From: CAZRAL01 sp964598005
Lineage (GTDB): Bacteria > Pseudomonadota > Gammaproteobacteria > Burkholderiales > Usitatibacteraceae
Direction: 5' to 3'
Assembly: GCA_964598005.1 (NCBI GenBank)
Contig: CAZRAL010000019.1
Coordinates: 1 to 42,635 of the forward strand
DNA: 42,635 bases
Made by a program: the position numbers and the translations under genes
In this document: positions 8,551 to 16,523 of the stretch, piece by piece
Layout: the number at the start of each line of letters is the position of its first letter
Numbering within the stretch: the first letter of the stretch is position 1
Notes under the pieces: model-generated
The model's input: the letters and a program-made list of their open reading frames with translations, nothing else
What the model was told of the DNA's origin: nothing
The model's database searches: none

Positions 8551-9204
8551 CTATCTGAATAGCCATCGGCAGATCAGCACGGCAATCAGCAATGCGGCTG
8601 TCTGGGAGAGAATGAAGGAGCCTGTATCTTCAAGGCGAATGCCGGTAAAAGTAGCGGTCGTGGCGCGCGCCAGCGTCACGGCAGGATTGGCAAAAGATGT
8701 CGAGGCGGTGAACCAGTAAGCGGCGGTGATATAGGCGCCCACGGCATAAGGCATGGCATTGCGGCGGTGTTTGCTGATACTGGCAACGACCAGTAACAAA
8801 CCTAACGTGGCAATGAATTCGGCAAAAGTCTGTGCCATACCGCTGCGCATTTTGCTGGATGCAGAAAAGACGGCTAAACCAAACATCGCATGCGCCGCTG
8901 CGACCCCGATCAATGCGCCAATCGTTTGTGCGGCTATATACCCGGGGACTTCCCACCATGGCATTTCGCGGTTTATTGCAAACCAGAGTGTGACAACAGG
9001 ATTGAAATGCGACGAAATTGGCTCGAATACAAGGATCAGTGCAATCAGGCCCGCCCCCGTTGCCAGCGAATTTGCCAGCAAGGCCAGAGCACCGTTACCG
9101 CCAGCCAGCAATTCGGCCATGATTCCCGAGCCCACCACTGTCGCCAGCAGGAACGCCGCGCCCAGCATTTCGCTGGCGAGTCGCTGGTGATACCGTGGCA
9201 TCAC
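8551..9204 (-). CDS. aqpS: Aquaporin-family channel of the ars operon (AqpS-like)
   Basis: A 217-residue major intrinsic protein with about six membrane helices. The two pore half-helices carry NPV (HFNPVVT) in place of the first canonical NPA and a normal NPA (SFANPAVT) in the second. An altered first box is common in arsenic-associated channels such as AqpS. Its ATG overlaps the arsC stop by four bases. Together, the location and translational coupling argue for passive arsenite efflux after arsenate reduction, replacing the ArsB or Acr3 pump that is missing here. A general glycerol or water channel is the alternative. Confidence 0.85.
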   Translation of the reverse strand: MMPRYHQRLASEMLGAAFLLATVVGSGIMAELLAGGNGALALLANSLATGAGLIALILVFEPISSHFNPVVTLWFAINREMPWWEVPGYIAAQTIGALIGVAAAHAMFGLAVFSASSKMRSGMAQTFAEFIATLGLLLVVASISKHRRNAMPYAVGAYITAAYWFTASTSFANPAVTLARATTATFTGIRLEDTGSFILSQTAALLIAVLICRWLFR

Positions 9205-9704
9205 GTACTTTCCTGCGCAATGCGCTGTAGTGTTTGTCGTAGCGCTGGCGACTCCAATTCTTCAGTCTTTAGTGCCACCAACTGGCGAATACGATCGCGT
9301 ATCGCACAAAATACCTGGTCAAAAGCTGCCCGCTTTTGTTCATCGGAGCCTTCAACGGTAGCCGGATCGGGGAAGCCCCAATGAGCGGTGGCAGGGTGCC
9401 CTGGCCATACCGGACATGCTTCTCCCGCTGCGTTATCACAAACCGTGATAATGATGTCCATGTGCGGCGCACCGGGCATGGCGAATTCGTCCCAACTTTT
9501 GCTGCGCGGGGTATCAGTTGAGTTATTCAACGATACTATTTTTTCAAGCGCAAACGGGTTGATGCGGCCCGAAGGGGCGCTACCTGCACTGAAAGCCTGA
9601 AAACGGCCTTGCCCGTATGCATTGAGCAAGGCTTCGGCCATCACCGAGCGTGCCGAATTGTGCGTGCACAGAAAAAGTACGCTACGGCGTTGCTTAGCTG
9701 CCAC
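9201..9704 (-). CDS. arsC: Arsenate reductase, low-molecular-weight phosphatase type
   Basis: A 167-residue cytoplasmic enzyme reducing arsenate to arsenite. The catalytic P-loop C-x5-R is seen as FLCTHNSARS (Cys13). Downstream are a cysteine in ITVCDNAAGEACPVWPG and the HWGFPDPA segment typical of thioredoxin-coupled ArsC. The start is GTG at 9702-9704, inside the 3' end of the broken arsI frame. The gene also overlaps the aquaporin ATG. It therefore sits centrally in the arsR-arsI-arsC-aqpS operon. Confidence 0.93.
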   Translation of the reverse strand: MAAKQRRSVLFLCTHNSARSVMAEALLNAYGQGRFQAFSAGSAPSGRINPFALEKIVSLNNSTDTPRSKSWDEFAMPGAPHMDIIITVCDNAAGEACPVWPGHPATAHWGFPDPATVEGSDEQKRAAFDQVFCAIRDRIRQLVALKTEELESPALRQTLQRIAQEST

Positions 9705-10498
9705 AACAGCTGCCCTGAGCGAGCGATTTACCGGGGACTGCTATCGCAGTCGCTTTGCCTGTGGGGACGCAGCAACCATCGGCCCCACCTTGCCTTGCAT
9801 CGCCTTTATGACTGTGTTCGCCATAGAAAGGGATACTCTCCAGCGAACGAAAACTTTCCCAGGCAATGCCGGCCGGGTCCTCGACCCAATGCTTATCCGA
9901 TTTGGCATAACAGCAATTAGCTTGGGGTTGACTAACGATGGCGGTGTCGGCATTTTGTAGCCGCGCATGGATTTCAGCCAATTCCTCTTCAGTTTCCGCC
10001 TGCAAGCCCAAGTGGTCCACGCCCAATTTGCTGCTGCGTTCCGAAATGGCGAAATTGACACGTGGGTCTTCGAGCATCCTGGGAACCTCTGAATGAGTTC
10101 CAAATGGCCGCGCGCTCGGTTTTCCGGGATGGCCCGCAGGACACGAAAGCCTGGCGAAGCCAAGCCGTGAACGGGGCCCCTGCTCCTCGCTGCGGCGTAC
10201 CCTTCGCAAGCACCGCAACATAGCAGAACGCCCGGAAAACCAGCGCCCATGCGGGTTTTGACAAGAATAGCCCATCTTCGGCGTTATGCTCCTTGGCTTC
10301 GTATCAACGGATACGACCTGCGTCGCATGCCTTGAATCTGGACTATTCTTGTCAAAACGCGGCTCATGGAGGACTTATTCAGAGGTTCCTCAGCATAATC
10401 GCTTTTTTTAATGGAGGCGCCATGCCGAATAACGCCGAATAAAAACGGGTGCTGTGCTCGAGATCGCTTACGGCAACGTGCACGTGAAAACGTTTCAT
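9694..10498 (-). pseudogene. arsI: Interrupted arsI (CadI-type organoarsenical C-As lyase)
   Basis: A vicinal-oxygen-chelate dioxygenase gene split by an insertion. The 5' part starts at ATG 10498-10496, overlapping the arsR TGA as ATGA, and reads MKRFHVHVAVSDLEHSTRF then YSALFGMAPPLKK. One base is then missing from a run of seven A's; an eighth A restores SDYA. The 308-bp element follows. The 3' part resumes at MLEDPRVNFAIS and continues with GVDHLGLQ, the paired cysteines NCCYAKSDKHWVEDP, G-I-A-W-E-S-F, and a cysteine-rich tail ending SCCGS. ArsI cleaves methyl groups from trivalent organoarsenicals. The frameshift and the insertion should each abolish it, leaving an operon for inorganic arsenic only. 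Confidence 0.85.
10082..10389. mobile_element. 308-bp MITE-like nested palindromic element inside arsI
   Basis: The ends are inverted repeats GGAACCTCTGAAT (10082-10094) and ATTCAGAGGTTCC (10377-10389), identical over 13 bp and nearly so over 17. Inside are two further perfect inverted pairs: GGTTTTCCGGG at 10118-10128 with its complement at 10231-10241, and TTTTGACAAGAATAG at 10256-10270 with its complement at 10343-10357. No plausible gene is encoded. The boundaries match the two halves of arsI. A target duplication is not evident. It is probably a non-autonomous element mobilised in trans, though the terminal sequence could not be assigned to an IS family here. Confidence 0.75.
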
Positions 10499-10869
10499 GA
10501 TTTTTTCCTTTTGGGGACGAGAGATGATTTGGGCAGACTACGGGGACGGCAAACTGCTTTGGACGATTTGCCTGTGATGCATGCGCTGCCCGCGCAGCAG
10601 TTTTCAGTAAGGTCGTCGATGAGTTCTTGCATCGCCACAAAATTAGCCGCGTAGATGATCGAGCGTCCGTTCGGGGTCGCAATGGTAAGACCGGCCTGGG
10701 TCAGTTCTTTGAGATGAAAAGAGAGCGTGGCATTGGCCAACCCGAGTTTTTCGGCGATCTGGTTAACGGGAAGCCCAGAGGGACCCATTTGCACCAACAA
10801 GCGGAATATGTTGAGCCGCGACTCCTGAGCCAAGGCGGCAAGGGCGGCGATGACATTTTTAATTTCCAT
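10495..10869 (-). CDS. arsR: ArsR-family arsenic-responsive repressor
   Basis: A 124-residue winged-helix regulator. The N-terminus (ALAALAQESRLNIFRLLVQ) and the recognition region (IAEKLGLANATLSFHLKEL) are classical for ArsR, followed by the wing GRSIIYAANF. The vicinal-cysteine ENCC plus later cysteines (AGSACITG, AVCRP) resemble the C-terminal metalloid sites of some proteobacterial ArsR proteins, not the CVC helix site of E. coli. Its stop overlaps the arsI start by four bases. It lies first in the leftward operon with an AT-rich dyad over its start codon, fitting autorepression relieved by arsenite. Confidence 0.9.
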   Translation of the reverse strand: MEIKNVIAALAALAQESRLNIFRLLVQMGPSGLPVNQIAEKLGLANATLSFHLKELTQAGLTIATPNGRSIIYAANFVAMQELIDDLTENCCAGSACITGKSSKAVCRPRSLPKSSLVPKRKKS

Positions 10870-10893
10870 ATTTTCATATTAATAGAAATATGG
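10866..10893. promoter_or_regulatory. Candidate ArsR operator
   Basis: An inverted repeat CCATATTT (10866-10873) and AAATATGG (10886-10893) surrounds an AT-rich 12-base centre. The left arm covers the arsR start codon. Position and symmetry fit an autoregulatory ArsR site. The exact promoter elements are not clear in this AT-rich stretch. Confidence 0.5.
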
Positions 10894-11055
10894 AAATATT
10901 GTAAAGAGAGATTTGAAGATTTTTATCCCATGCATAAAAATCCGTATAATTTTCATAGCGTTTCCGTGTTTCGTCGCAAACATTTTTAATCTGCGGTAAC
11001 GCTTTGATCTGCCGCCAAATTTTTATATAAAAGTTTATCGCACAAGGAGTAAAAC

Positions 11056-11535
11056 ATGATCCGCTTCAGTGTCAATAGCGAAAAAATGGAGACCAATGTT
11101 TCACCTGACACACCACTGCTATGGTTTTTGCGTGACCATTTACAATTGACCGGAACCAAATACGGCTGTGGCATGGCGCTCTGCGGAGCGTGTACTGTGC
11201 ATCTCAATGGTGAACCAGTTCGCTCCTGCTCAACGCCTATTTCTGCTGCAGCGGGGAAAAAAGTCACCACTATCGAGGAAATCGGCAAGACGCCCATCGG
11301 TAAGAAAGTTCAGCAAGCGTGGATCACCGAAGATGTGGTGCAATGTGGCTACTGTCAATCAGGCCAGATCATGTCTGCTGTTGCATTGCTCAGCAAAAAC
11401 AAAAACCCATCCGATGCGCAAATCGATGCTGCCATGAGCGGCAATATCTGCCGTTGCGGGACTTATAATCGTATTCGCATGGCGATCAAAGTAGCCGCCG
11501 GCGTTGCGCCGCACACAGCGGCTGGTAAAGTTTAA
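11056..11535 (+). CDS. iorA: 2Fe-2S subunit of a xanthine-oxidase-family molybdenum hydroxylase
   Basis: A 159-residue electron-transfer subunit. The N-terminal plant-type ferredoxin cluster is seen in KYGCGMALCGACTVH. The C-terminal four-helix cluster is seen in VQCGYCQSGQIM and GNICRCGTY. This two-cluster layout matches IorA (isoquinoline 1-oxidoreductase) and CoxS-like small subunits. AAGGAG precedes the ATG by 7 bases. The partner catalytic subunit starts 10 bases after this gene, and no FAD-binding medium subunit is present. That fits the IorAB type, in which electrons pass to a cytochrome or another membrane acceptor. Confidence 0.9.
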   Translation: MIRFSVNSEKMETNVSPDTPLLWFLRDHLQLTGTKYGCGMALCGACTVHLNGEPVRSCSTPISAAAGKKVTTIEEIGKTPIGKKVQQAWITEDVVQCGYCQSGQIMSAVALLSKNKNPSDAQIDAAMSGNICRCGTYNRIRMAIKVAAGVAPHTAAGKV

Positions 11536-11545
11536 GGAGGCGAAT

Positions 11546-13708
11546 ATGACAACGACAGTCAATACACCACGCCGCCGCTTTCTTCAATCCACAACAGCAG
11601 TTGCCGGAGGCCTGGTCATCGGTTTTTATTTACCCGATGCCAACAAACTTGCTTTTGCGCAAGGTGCTAGACCCATACAACCTAATGCTTTTTTAAGAAT
11701 CGGCAAGGATGGAGTGGTGACCATCATGGTTAAACATCTGGAATTTGGTCAGGGTGTGATGACCTCGCTGCCCATGCTGGTAGCGGAGGAGCTCGAGTGC
11801 GACTGGAACAAGGTAAAGGCGCAATTGGCGCCTGCTGCGCCAGTCTATGCGCATACGATGTACGGCATCCAGGCTACGGGAGGCTCCTCTTCGGTGCTCA
11901 ATTCTTGGCAGCAGATGCGCCAGGTTGGTGCGGCAGCACGGATGATGCTGGTGCAAGCCGCCGCGCAGCGTTGGAAAGTGGACGTAGCCCGCTGTCGTGC
12001 GGAAAATGGCCTGGTAATAGGGCCAGCGGGACAAAAGGCTTCCTACGGCGATCTTGCGGAAGCCGCCAGCAAGCTGCCGGTGCCGGAAAAGCTGCTATTG
12101 AAGGATATAAAGTCTTTTCACCTTATCGGCAAATCCATGCGCCGCGTTGAGGCCAAGGACAAGGTCGATGGGTCGGCGAAATTCGGTTTCGATGTTACGC
12201 CCAAGATGTTGCCCGGGTTGCACACGGCGGTTGTGGCGCATCCGCCGTTGTTCGGTGCCCGGGTGAAAAGTTTCGATGCCGACAAATTGCGCGGACTGCC
12301 GGGGATTACCCATGTCGTGCAAATTTCCAATGGGGTGGCGGTGGTTGGAAAAACTTTCTGGGCGGTTAAGCAGGGCCGCGATCTGCTGAAAATAGAGTGG
12401 GATTTCGATGCTGCAGCGAAAGTATCGACCCCTGAATTACGCCAGGCTTATCAGGATATGGCCAAGACGCCTGGCCAGGTGGTTAAAAAAGAAGGGGATC
12501 CTGAGGTCATTAAAACTGCGGCCAAAACACTGAACGCCGAATACGAATTTCCCTTTCTTGCCCATGCACCGATAGAGCCGCTCAATTGTACTGTGCATCT
12601 GACTGGAGAAACCTGTGAGCTGTGGGTTGGGTCGCAAACCCAGACGGTTGATCAAGGCGCGGCAGCCAAGGTGGCTGGCCTCAAGCCCGAGCAGGTGAAA
12701 TTGAATACCATGCTGGCTGGCGGAGGGTTTGGCCGCCGCGGCAACCCTGCTTCGGATTACGTTATCGAAGCGGTTGAAATCGCCAAAGAAGTCAAGGTAC
12801 CGGTGAAATTGCTTTGGACGCGTGAAGACGATATAAAAGGTGGTTACTATCGCCCGATGTACTTACATCGGGTCAATGTCGGGCTGGATGCGGCGGGCAG
12901 GATCGTGGGATGGGATCACGTGATTGTCGGGCAATCGATCCTCGCCGGAACGGCCTTTGAATCGGTGATGGTGAAAGGTGGTATCGACCGTACCAGTGTA
13001 GAAGGCGTTTCTGACTCGCCTTATGCCATTCCCAATTTTCAGGTTTCGTTACACACCACCAAGACAGGCGTACCAGTACTGTGGTGGCGCTCGGTCGGCC
13101 ATACCCATACAGCATTTGTCATGGAAACCATGGTCGATGAGGCGGCCAACGTCGCTGGAAAAGACCCTGTTGCATACCGTCGTGAATTGTTGGTGAAAAA
13201 TCCGCGCATGCTGAAAACGCTTGAACTGGCTGCCGAGAGGTCAGGTTGGGGATCGCCATTACCGAAAGGTCGGGCACGAGGCATTGCGGTTCACGAAAGC
13301 TTTGGTAGCGTGTGCGCACAGGTGGTTGAAGTTTCACTGGAAAAACAGCAGATTAAAGTGCATCGCGTCGTAGCCGCTATCGATTGTGGGCTGGTGGTGA
13401 ACCCCCTGGGGGTTCAGGCACAGGTTGAAAGTGCTATCTGTTACGGACTTTCTGCAGTGCTGAGCGGTGCGATTACATTAAAAAATGGCATGGTTGAGCA
13501 GTCGAATTTTCATGATTATCCCGTCCTTCGCATGGAAGCTATGCCAAAAATAGAAGTTCATTTTGTTGAAGGGGGTACATCGCCCACCGGGGTTGGCGAG
13601 CCGGGCACGCCGCCCATTGCGCCTGCATTGGCTAATGCTTTATTTGCGTTGACGGGAAAACGATTGCGCAATTTACCGTTTAATTTAAGCGAGCTTAAAA
13701 ATAGTTAA
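11546..13708 (+). CDS. iorB: Tat-exported molybdopterin-binding subunit (IorB-like aldehyde/isoquinoline oxidoreductase)
   Basis: A 720-residue catalytic subunit carrying the molybdopterin cytosine dinucleotide cofactor. A twin-arginine signal (PRRRFLQSTTAVAGG) near residue 10 predicts export of the folded complex to the periplasm. Family motifs include HLEFGQGVMTSLPML, AHAPIEPLNCT, the GGGFGRRG loop and the C-terminal GVGEPGTPP, whose glutamate (about residue 685) is the expected catalytic base. The frame continues 14 codons upstream, but AAGGAGG 7 bases before the ATG at 11546 and the Tat signal fix the start. The substrate is probably an aldehyde or N-heterocycle and cannot be decided from sequence. 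Confidence 0.9.
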   Translation: MTTTVNTPRRRFLQSTTAVAGGLVIGFYLPDANKLAFAQGARPIQPNAFLRIGKDGVVTIMVKHLEFGQGVMTSLPMLVAEELECDWNKVKAQLAPAAPVYAHTMYGIQATGGSSSVLNSWQQMRQVGAAARMMLVQAAAQRWKVDVARCRAENGLVIGPAGQKASYGDLAEAASKLPVPEKLLLKDIKSFHLIGKSMRRVEAKDKVDGSAKFGFDVTPKMLPGLHTAVVAHPPLFGARVKSFDADKLRGLPGITHVVQISNGVAVVGKTFWAVKQGRDLLKIEWDFDAAAKVSTPELRQAYQDMAKTPGQVVKKEGDPEVIKTAAKTLNAEYEFPFLAHAPIEPLNCTVHLTGETCELWVGSQTQTVDQGAAAKVAGLKPEQVKLNTMLAGGGFGRRGNPASDYVIEAVEIAKEVKVPVKLLWTREDDIKGGYYRPMYLHRVNVGLDAAGRIVGWDHVIVGQSILAGTAFESVMVKGGIDRTSVEGVSDSPYAIPNFQVSLHTTKTGVPVLWWRSVGHTHTAFVMETMVDEAANVAGKDPVAYRRELLVKNPRMLKTLELAAERSGWGSPLPKGRARGIAVHESFGSVCAQVVEVSLEKQQIKVHRVVAAIDCGLVVNPLGVQAQVESAICYGLSAVLSGAITLKNGMVEQSNFHDYPVLRMEAMPKIEVHFVEGGTSPTGVGEPGTPPIAPALANALFALTGKRLRNLPFNLSELKNS

Positions 13709-13777
13709 GGAATCATTTGATTAAGTCCCAAATGGTCGCCTATTCGATTTGCTGGGACGGGCTGCTGATTTGAAATT

Positions 13778-14764
13778 ATGCAAAGCCTTGACTTGGAGGT
13801 ATTAAGCCATGCAAGGGATTGGCTTAATCTCGGGTATCGAATCTGGTTCGTAACCGTAACGCAGACATTTGGCGCCAGTCCGCGCCCACCTGGATCACTG
13901 TTGGTCATGCGCGACGATGGAGTGCTGATTGGTTCGGTTTCAGGTGGTTGTATTGAAGATGATCTGGTCGCCCGGCGCAACGAATTTACCGCGCCAGCCG
14001 TATTACAACGCTATGGTGTAACGAGCGAAGAAGCGCGGCGTTTTGGCCTGCCGTGCGGGGGGCAGCTGGAAGTGTTGATCGAATCCGCGCCGGCACCCGC
14101 TGCGATTACCGCATTGCAATCGAAAATTGCCCAAGGCGAGATTGTGGCGCGCCAGGTCAATCTGCAAACCGCGGAATGGACGTTATGTCCCGCACAAGCC
14201 ACCGAGCTGTGCCGATTTATCGATCAGGCATTTGTTTCGATACACGGCCCACGCTGGCGATTGTTGATCATCGGCGCTTCCGAGATTGGCGTGTATCTGG
14301 CCGAAATGGCGCAAGCGCTGGATTTTCAGGTGTTTGTGTGTGATCCGCGTGAAGAGTACCGCCAGATCTGGCGTGTCGCGCAAAGCCAATTCGTCGAGGG
14401 CATGCCGGATGATGCCGTTGTTGCTTTTAAAGCAGATGGACATAGCGTCATTATTGCCGTTTCACACGATCCGAAACTCGACGATATGGCGCTGCTGGAG
14501 GCTTTGAAAACTGAGGCATTTTATGTGGGGGCGGTGGGCTCGAAAAAAACCAGCGACGAACGCCGCCGTCGCCTGCTTCAATTCGATTTGAATAACGCGC
14601 AAGTCGCACGCTTGCACGGCCCGGTTGGTCTTTCCATTGGCAGCCGTACGCCACCAGAAATTGCCATTGCCATTTTGGCGGAGCTGGTGGCCATGCGCCA
14701 TCGTATTACTGGTATTGCGCGTGAGCACGCAGAAGCGTGTATGGAGACAAAGGCCCTATCTTGA
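13778..14764 (+). CDS. xdhC: XdhC-family molybdenum cofactor maturation protein
   Basis: A 328-residue chaperone expected to carry, sulfurate and insert molybdenum cofactor into the hydroxylase encoded just upstream. The N-terminal XdhC/CoxI region contains TFGASPRPPGSLLVMRDDG and the GSVSGGCIEDDLV segment with its conserved cysteine. A Rossmann-like domain follows (LLIIGASEIGVYLAEMAQ, then VAVSHDPKLDDMALL) and YVGAVGSKKTSDERRRRL closes the family signature. It overlaps the mocA start, placing enzyme, chaperone and cofactor-nucleotide transferase in one operon. Confidence 0.88.
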   Translation: MQSLDLEVLSHARDWLNLGYRIWFVTVTQTFGASPRPPGSLLVMRDDGVLIGSVSGGCIEDDLVARRNEFTAPAVLQRYGVTSEEARRFGLPCGGQLEVLIESAPAPAAITALQSKIAQGEIVARQVNLQTAEWTLCPAQATELCRFIDQAFVSIHGPRWRLLIIGASEIGVYLAEMAQALDFQVFVCDPREEYRQIWRVAQSQFVEGMPDDAVVAFKADGHSVIIAVSHDPKLDDMALLEALKTEAFYVGAVGSKKTSDERRRRLLQFDLNNAQVARLHGPVGLSIGSRTPPEIAIAILAELVAMRHRITGIAREHAEACMETKALS

Positions 14765-15330
14765 TTGTTGGCATTTTATTGGCCGCAGGGAAAAGCACCC
14801 GCTTTGGCGCGCCCAAGCTATTGGCCCCTTTACCTGACGGACGACGCCTGATTGAAGCCGCTGCCCAAATATTGCAAAACGGAGTGGAGCAGGTTGTTGC
14901 TGTGGTCAGGCCTGATGCCGATTTGATGGCGGTGCTGAACGCGTTGAAAATAAAGGTGGTGTTGAATGAACGTGCGGATGAAGGAATGGGCGCCAGCATT
15001 GCTGCAGGCGTTCAGGCTACCGCTGATGCAACAGGCTGGTTGATTGCTTTGGGCGATATGCCGTACATCAGGCCTTCCACGATTGTACAAATGACGTCAG
15101 CATTGGCCCATCAAAAGGGGATTGTCGTGCCGCAATTTCACGGTAGGCGCGGCCACCCGGTAGGTTTTGCAAAAAGTTTTCAAAGCCAGCTATTGGCATT
15201 GCGCGGCGATACCGGGGCTAAAAGTATTATCGAAGGCCATTTTGCACAGCTCACCACGCTTGATGTAGACGACCCCGGTATTGTGCTGGATATCGATTTT
15301 CCGCACGATATAGCGAACGTTGTCGGTTGA
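14761..15330 (+). CDS. mocA: MocA-like molybdenum cofactor cytidylyltransferase
   Basis: A MobA-like nucleotidyltransferase of about 190 residues that would attach CMP to molybdopterin for the upstream hydroxylase. The signature GILLAAGKSTRFGAPKLLAPL lies at the extreme N-terminus. Downstream are DEGMGASIAAGV, the metal-binding LIALGDMPYI, and the substrate loop RRGHPVGF. TTG at 14761-14763 overlaps the xdhC stop (TTGA) and gives the family-like beginning I-V-G-I-L-L-A-A-G. A GTG at 14737 would add eight residues. MocA is preferred over MobA because IorB/XDH-type enzymes of this family use cytosine dinucleotide. Confidence 0.85.
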   Translation: MIVGILLAAGKSTRFGAPKLLAPLPDGRRLIEAAAQILQNGVEQVVAVVRPDADLMAVLNALKIKVVLNERADEGMGASIAAGVQATADATGWLIALGDMPYIRPSTIVQMTSALAHQKGIVVPQFHGRRGHPVGFAKSFQSQLLALRGDTGAKSIIEGHFAQLTTLDVDDPGIVLDIDFPHDIANVVG

Positions 15331-15383
15331 GTGCCACCGGTATGTGGCCCATGTCATGTCGACCCGCGCAGTTTGCGGGGAGA

Positions 15384-15452
15384 AATCTGCTTTTATATGG
15401 CTGCACATACATAACAGCAGATTCCTCGACTTCGCTGCGCTACGCCCGGAAT
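15384..15452. repeat. Palindromic intergenic repeat
   Basis: Between the convergent mocA and DUF1684 genes are inverted arms AATCTGCT (15384-15391) and AGCAGATT (15416-15423). Overlapping them is ATTCCTCG...CGGAAT with a ttcgctgcgc centre (15421-15452). The second part resembles the common dispersed palindromes of the form ATTCCGAGCGAAGCGAGGAAT. It may act as a bidirectional terminator, but no strong T-run follows. Confidence 0.45.
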
Positions 15453-15487
15453 GGCGGCGTACATTCTTGCGTGTAGTTAAGGAACTT

Positions 15488-16423
15488 CTAATTTTTCTTC
15501 CGATATTTTTCGCCGGCCTCGATTCGAATTTTGAGAATATTCTGTTCCGGCGGTAACGGGCAGGTGGTGAATTCACTGAATGCACAGGGCGGATTGTAGG
15601 CGCGGTTGAAATCGAGGTAAAAAGTTTCGCCCGCCTTCGGTTTTTTCTCCACAAGCAGGAAACGCGAAGGCCGATAGGTGGTATCGCCCGCAGTTCCATC
15701 CCGGAATACAAAGAACAAACCCTCGTCTTCGCCGATGACATCGAGGCGCTGGGTTTTACCACCGAGTTTGAATTCGACATAGCCCGGAGAAGGTTCGTCT
15801 GATACCTCGTCGATAACATTGACGATGGGGATTTTTTTCCCGGGTGGATAAGCCACAAATTTCGCTTCGACGCGATAAGCGGGGTTCACATCGTACCAAA
15901 TACGACCGGCGAAATTCTTGCGTACCAGCGACTCGTTATCAGCCAGCCTCAGGATGAATTTGTCATTGCGTTCGATGATATGCATGGCCATGCGGCCGAG
16001 GCTGACCCAGTCGCGATTTTCTACCGATAGGCCCATCATGCGTTCACCGGAAAAAGGTTTTTCACCGGCCATCATGGTGACGGCGGTTGCCAGTTTCAGG
16101 TGTACCTGTTTTTTTGCGGGATCGACAATCAGGGTTCCCAGCCTGTCCGGGCCAACGCCTTTTAATTCAGAAGGAAACACAATGTCGTTATCCTGGCCCG
16201 TCCCAAAGGTATTGTTGCCCGCTTTCATGGGGAAACGCCCAGCCAGTGTCAGCCAGCCATTATTACGACGCAGGCTTTTTTCAACCTGATCGCGCCATTG
16301 CTGTACGGAGTCGATATAGGCAGCCGTATCCGGGGAGAGATCAGTGGTCGGAGCCGCAGCGCAATGAAAACCAGCCGCTAAAGTGACGAGCGCAAGAAAA
16401 GTAGGGGAAAAATAGCGAAACAT
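15488..16423 (-). CDS. Exported DUF1684 protein
   Basis: A 311-residue protein with a signal peptide (hydrophobic residues 7-20 ending CAAAP). The body matches DUF1684: WRDQVEKSLRRNNGWLTLAG, then GRIWYDVNPAYRVEAKF, and the diagnostic C-terminal DFNRAYNPPCAFSEFTTCP followed by LPPEQN. The biochemical role of this family is not established. It lies alone between mocA (convergent) and waaF (same strand, 100 bases upstream). Confidence 0.85.
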   Translation of the reverse strand: MFRYFSPTFLALVTLAAGFHCAAAPTTDLSPDTAAYIDSVQQWRDQVEKSLRRNNGWLTLAGRFPMKAGNNTFGTGQDNDIVFPSELKGVGPDRLGTLIVDPAKKQVHLKLATAVTMMAGEKPFSGERMMGLSVENRDWVSLGRMAMHIIERNDKFILRLADNESLVRKNFAGRIWYDVNPAYRVEAKFVAYPPGKKIPIVNVIDEVSDEPSPGYVEFKLGGKTQRLDVIGEDEGLFFVFRDGTAGDTTYRPSRFLLVEKKPKAGETFYLDFNRAYNPPCAFSEFTTCPLPPEQNILKIRIEAGEKYRKKN

Positions 16424-16523
16424 GTTTGCCTCCGGTATTGAGCTGAATTATATGTATTACAAGTCGTACGGCCAGGCGCGGCAACGCAGCTGGAGCGGTT
16501 TTGCTTTGGAAATGGAATAAATC

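Noticed and set aside
10060..10400. Target-site duplication AGCAT flanking the arsI insertion
   Set aside because: AGCAT occurs at both flanks, but both copies are explained by arsI codons (Y-A and M-L), so it is not a convincing duplication.
9694..10682. Open frames of 90-193 residues across the arsI insertion
   Set aside because: They are formed by the palindromic element joined to arsI pieces; only the arsI-derived ends show family similarity.
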